Shown: positions 14,803-15,493 of the stretch, one piece after another
Position numbering within the stretch: the stretch's first letter is position 1
Layout: the number at the start of each line of letters is the position of its first letter
Assembly: GCA_934462945.1 (NCBI GenBank)
Contig: CAKSJF010000057.1
Span: forward strand, 1 to 15,493
Reading direction: 5' to 3'
Source: an uncultured Clostridia bacterium
GTDB lineage: Bacteria > Bacillota > Clostridia > UBA1381
Length of the DNA stretch: 15,493 nucleotides
The notes under the pieces: model-generated
The model's database searches: none
The model's input: the letters and a program-made list of their open reading frames with translations, nothing else
What the model was told of the DNA's origin: nothing
Translations under genes and position numbers: made by a program

Positions 14803-15493
14803 ATGAAGAAATGCAGCTTGATAACGGCGGTCGCAATTTTGATGCAGCTGTTTCTGAATACCGTCGTTTTTGCCGCCTCGGAAATCAAAATTGAGGCGGA
14901 GAGCTTTACAAAAGCACATTCCGGTGTGGTTGTGATGGAACCGCCGGGGCAGACGGTCATTAGCGTTCAGCCGGAAATGTGGATGGAGTATGACATCACA
15001 GTTGATTCAGCCGGTTCATACAGTCTTTACAGCAATGCAGCTTGTATGGACGATATTTCCTTAAAGGTAACATTAGACGGTGTGAATGTTCCGTCAGGCA
15101 CAGCCGGAAAAACCGGTGACTGGTCGGTTTATCAGGACAGCAAGCTTTCCGATCTTCGCTTGTCCGCCGGTATGCATACCTTAAAAATCACCTCCGGCGG
15201 CGGAATCAGCTTAGACTATTTCCGTCTTTTGCCGGCAAGACTGGGAGATAAAAACACGCAGAATGCATCGGATTATGACGCAGGCGGCGAGGGAGTCGGC
15301 TATCACGATAACACCCCAGGCGTGGATGATGAGTATGCGCTGGATCGCGGAGATGACGTGGAGGTGATGGAAACTTCGGACGGACTTGCAGTCAAAATGT
15401 CTGCCGGCGAATGGCTACGGTACACGCTCCAGGCAGAGGAGAGCGAGGCATATACTATCTCGCTTAGAACCTCCTGTGTGTCGGACGATACCG
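14803..15493 (+). CDS. Secreted protein with tandem CBM6-like modules (3' end outside window)
   Basis: ATG 14803 follows GGGAGGGAGAAAA 15 bp after the previous stop, and the frame stays open through the last base (230 codons). Residues 1-24 are a signal peptide (MKKCSL, hydrophobic core, VFA). Residues about 28-144 are a CBM6-like sandwich (IEAESFTKAHSG; PEMWMEYDITV; ends ISLDYFRLLPA). From about 152 a second, classic CBM6 begins (SDYDAGGEGVGYHDN ... RGDDVEV ... SAGEWLRYTL) and is cut by the window end. The order of the two modules matches the protein encoded just upstream, so a third catalytic paralogue, possibly another beta-helix enzyme, may follow; this is inference because no catalytic part is in the window. 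It belongs to the same operon. Confidence 0.85.
   Translation, partial: MKKCSLITAVAILMQLFLNTVVFAASEIKIEAESFTKAHSGVVVMEPPGQTVISVQPEMWMEYDITVDSAGSYSLYSNAACMDDISLKVTLDGVNVPSGTAGKTGDWSVYQDSKLSDLRLSAGMHTLKITSGGGISLDYFRLLPARLGDKNTQNASDYDAGGEGVGYHDNTPGVDDEYALDRGDDVEVMETSDGLAVKMSAGEWLRYTLQAEESEAYTISLRTSCVSDDT

Noticed and set aside
13894..14919. 341-codon open frame on the - strand, opposite the second beta-helix gene and into the next gene
   Set aside because: It lies fully opposite well-supported genes, has no recognisable domain or plausible start region, and its composition fits a codon-usage shadow of the beta-helix coding strand.
1..15493. CRISPR array, tRNA, rRNA, phage or toxin-antitoxin genes
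   Set aside because: No regularly spaced repeats, no cloverleaf or ribosomal RNA sequence and no matching protein motifs were seen; apart from the 11550-11700 gap the window is densely coding.

Overview
The window looks like a piece of a polysaccharide-utilisation region from a low-to-mid-GC Gram-positive bacterium, probably a gut or rumen Clostridia member. The indications are strong AAGGAGG-type ribosome binding sites, SLH (S-layer homology) surface anchoring, a lipoprotein-type solute-binding protein, copper-amine-oxidase-N-like and BIG2 modules on secreted enzymes, and no outer-membrane SusC/SusD-type genes. The resemblance to pectin-degrading, SLH-rich Clostridia such as Monoglobus is an impression from architecture only. 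All genes are on the + strand.

Layout. (1) Positions 1-3803 are the end of one transcription unit. It holds the C-terminal part of a secreted multidomain protein (1-599) and, 18 bp later, a 1061-residue secreted enzyme with a LamG/DUF1080-like domain, two BIG2 domains, a clan GH-A-like TIM barrel with two candidate catalytic Glu, and a copper-amine-oxidase-N-like tail. (2) At 3805-3846 a perfect 16-bp hairpin with A/T tracts on both sides acts as a terminator and separates this unit from the next. (3) From a putative promoter near 3889-3917 a second unit begins: two CUT1-type ABC permeases (LplB-like and YtcP/LplC-like) and a 615-residue lipoprotein solute-binding protein. No ATPase gene is visible, so a shared MsmK-type ATPase is presumed. 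(4) The same unit continues with large secreted proteins that share CBM6-like modules. These are a 1280-residue GH141-like beta-helix protein with SLH anchors, a 1028-residue paralogous beta-helix protein without SLH, and a third CBM6-like protein cut by the window end at 15493.

How the genes work together (inference): the surface-bound and secreted enzymes bind a complex polysaccharide through CBM6-like modules and cleave it. The lipoprotein captures the oligosaccharides and the two permeases import them. The substrate cannot be read from sequence; known GH141 activities (fucosidase in pectin RG-II breakdown, xylanase) make plant cell-wall glycan a reasonable guess.

The most unusual feature is the 151-bp gap 11550-11700, the only long gap inside the second unit. 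It holds a structured segment with about 20-bp imperfect inverted repeats and a further 9-bp hairpin, flanked by an exact 8-bp direct repeat (AGAAAGGA) that is also the Shine-Dalgarno sequence of the next gene. Removing one repeat copy plus the insert restores a normal 14-bp intergenic spacing. This looks like a small non-autonomous element inserted at the ribosome binding site, possibly now acting as an intra-operon RNA structure.
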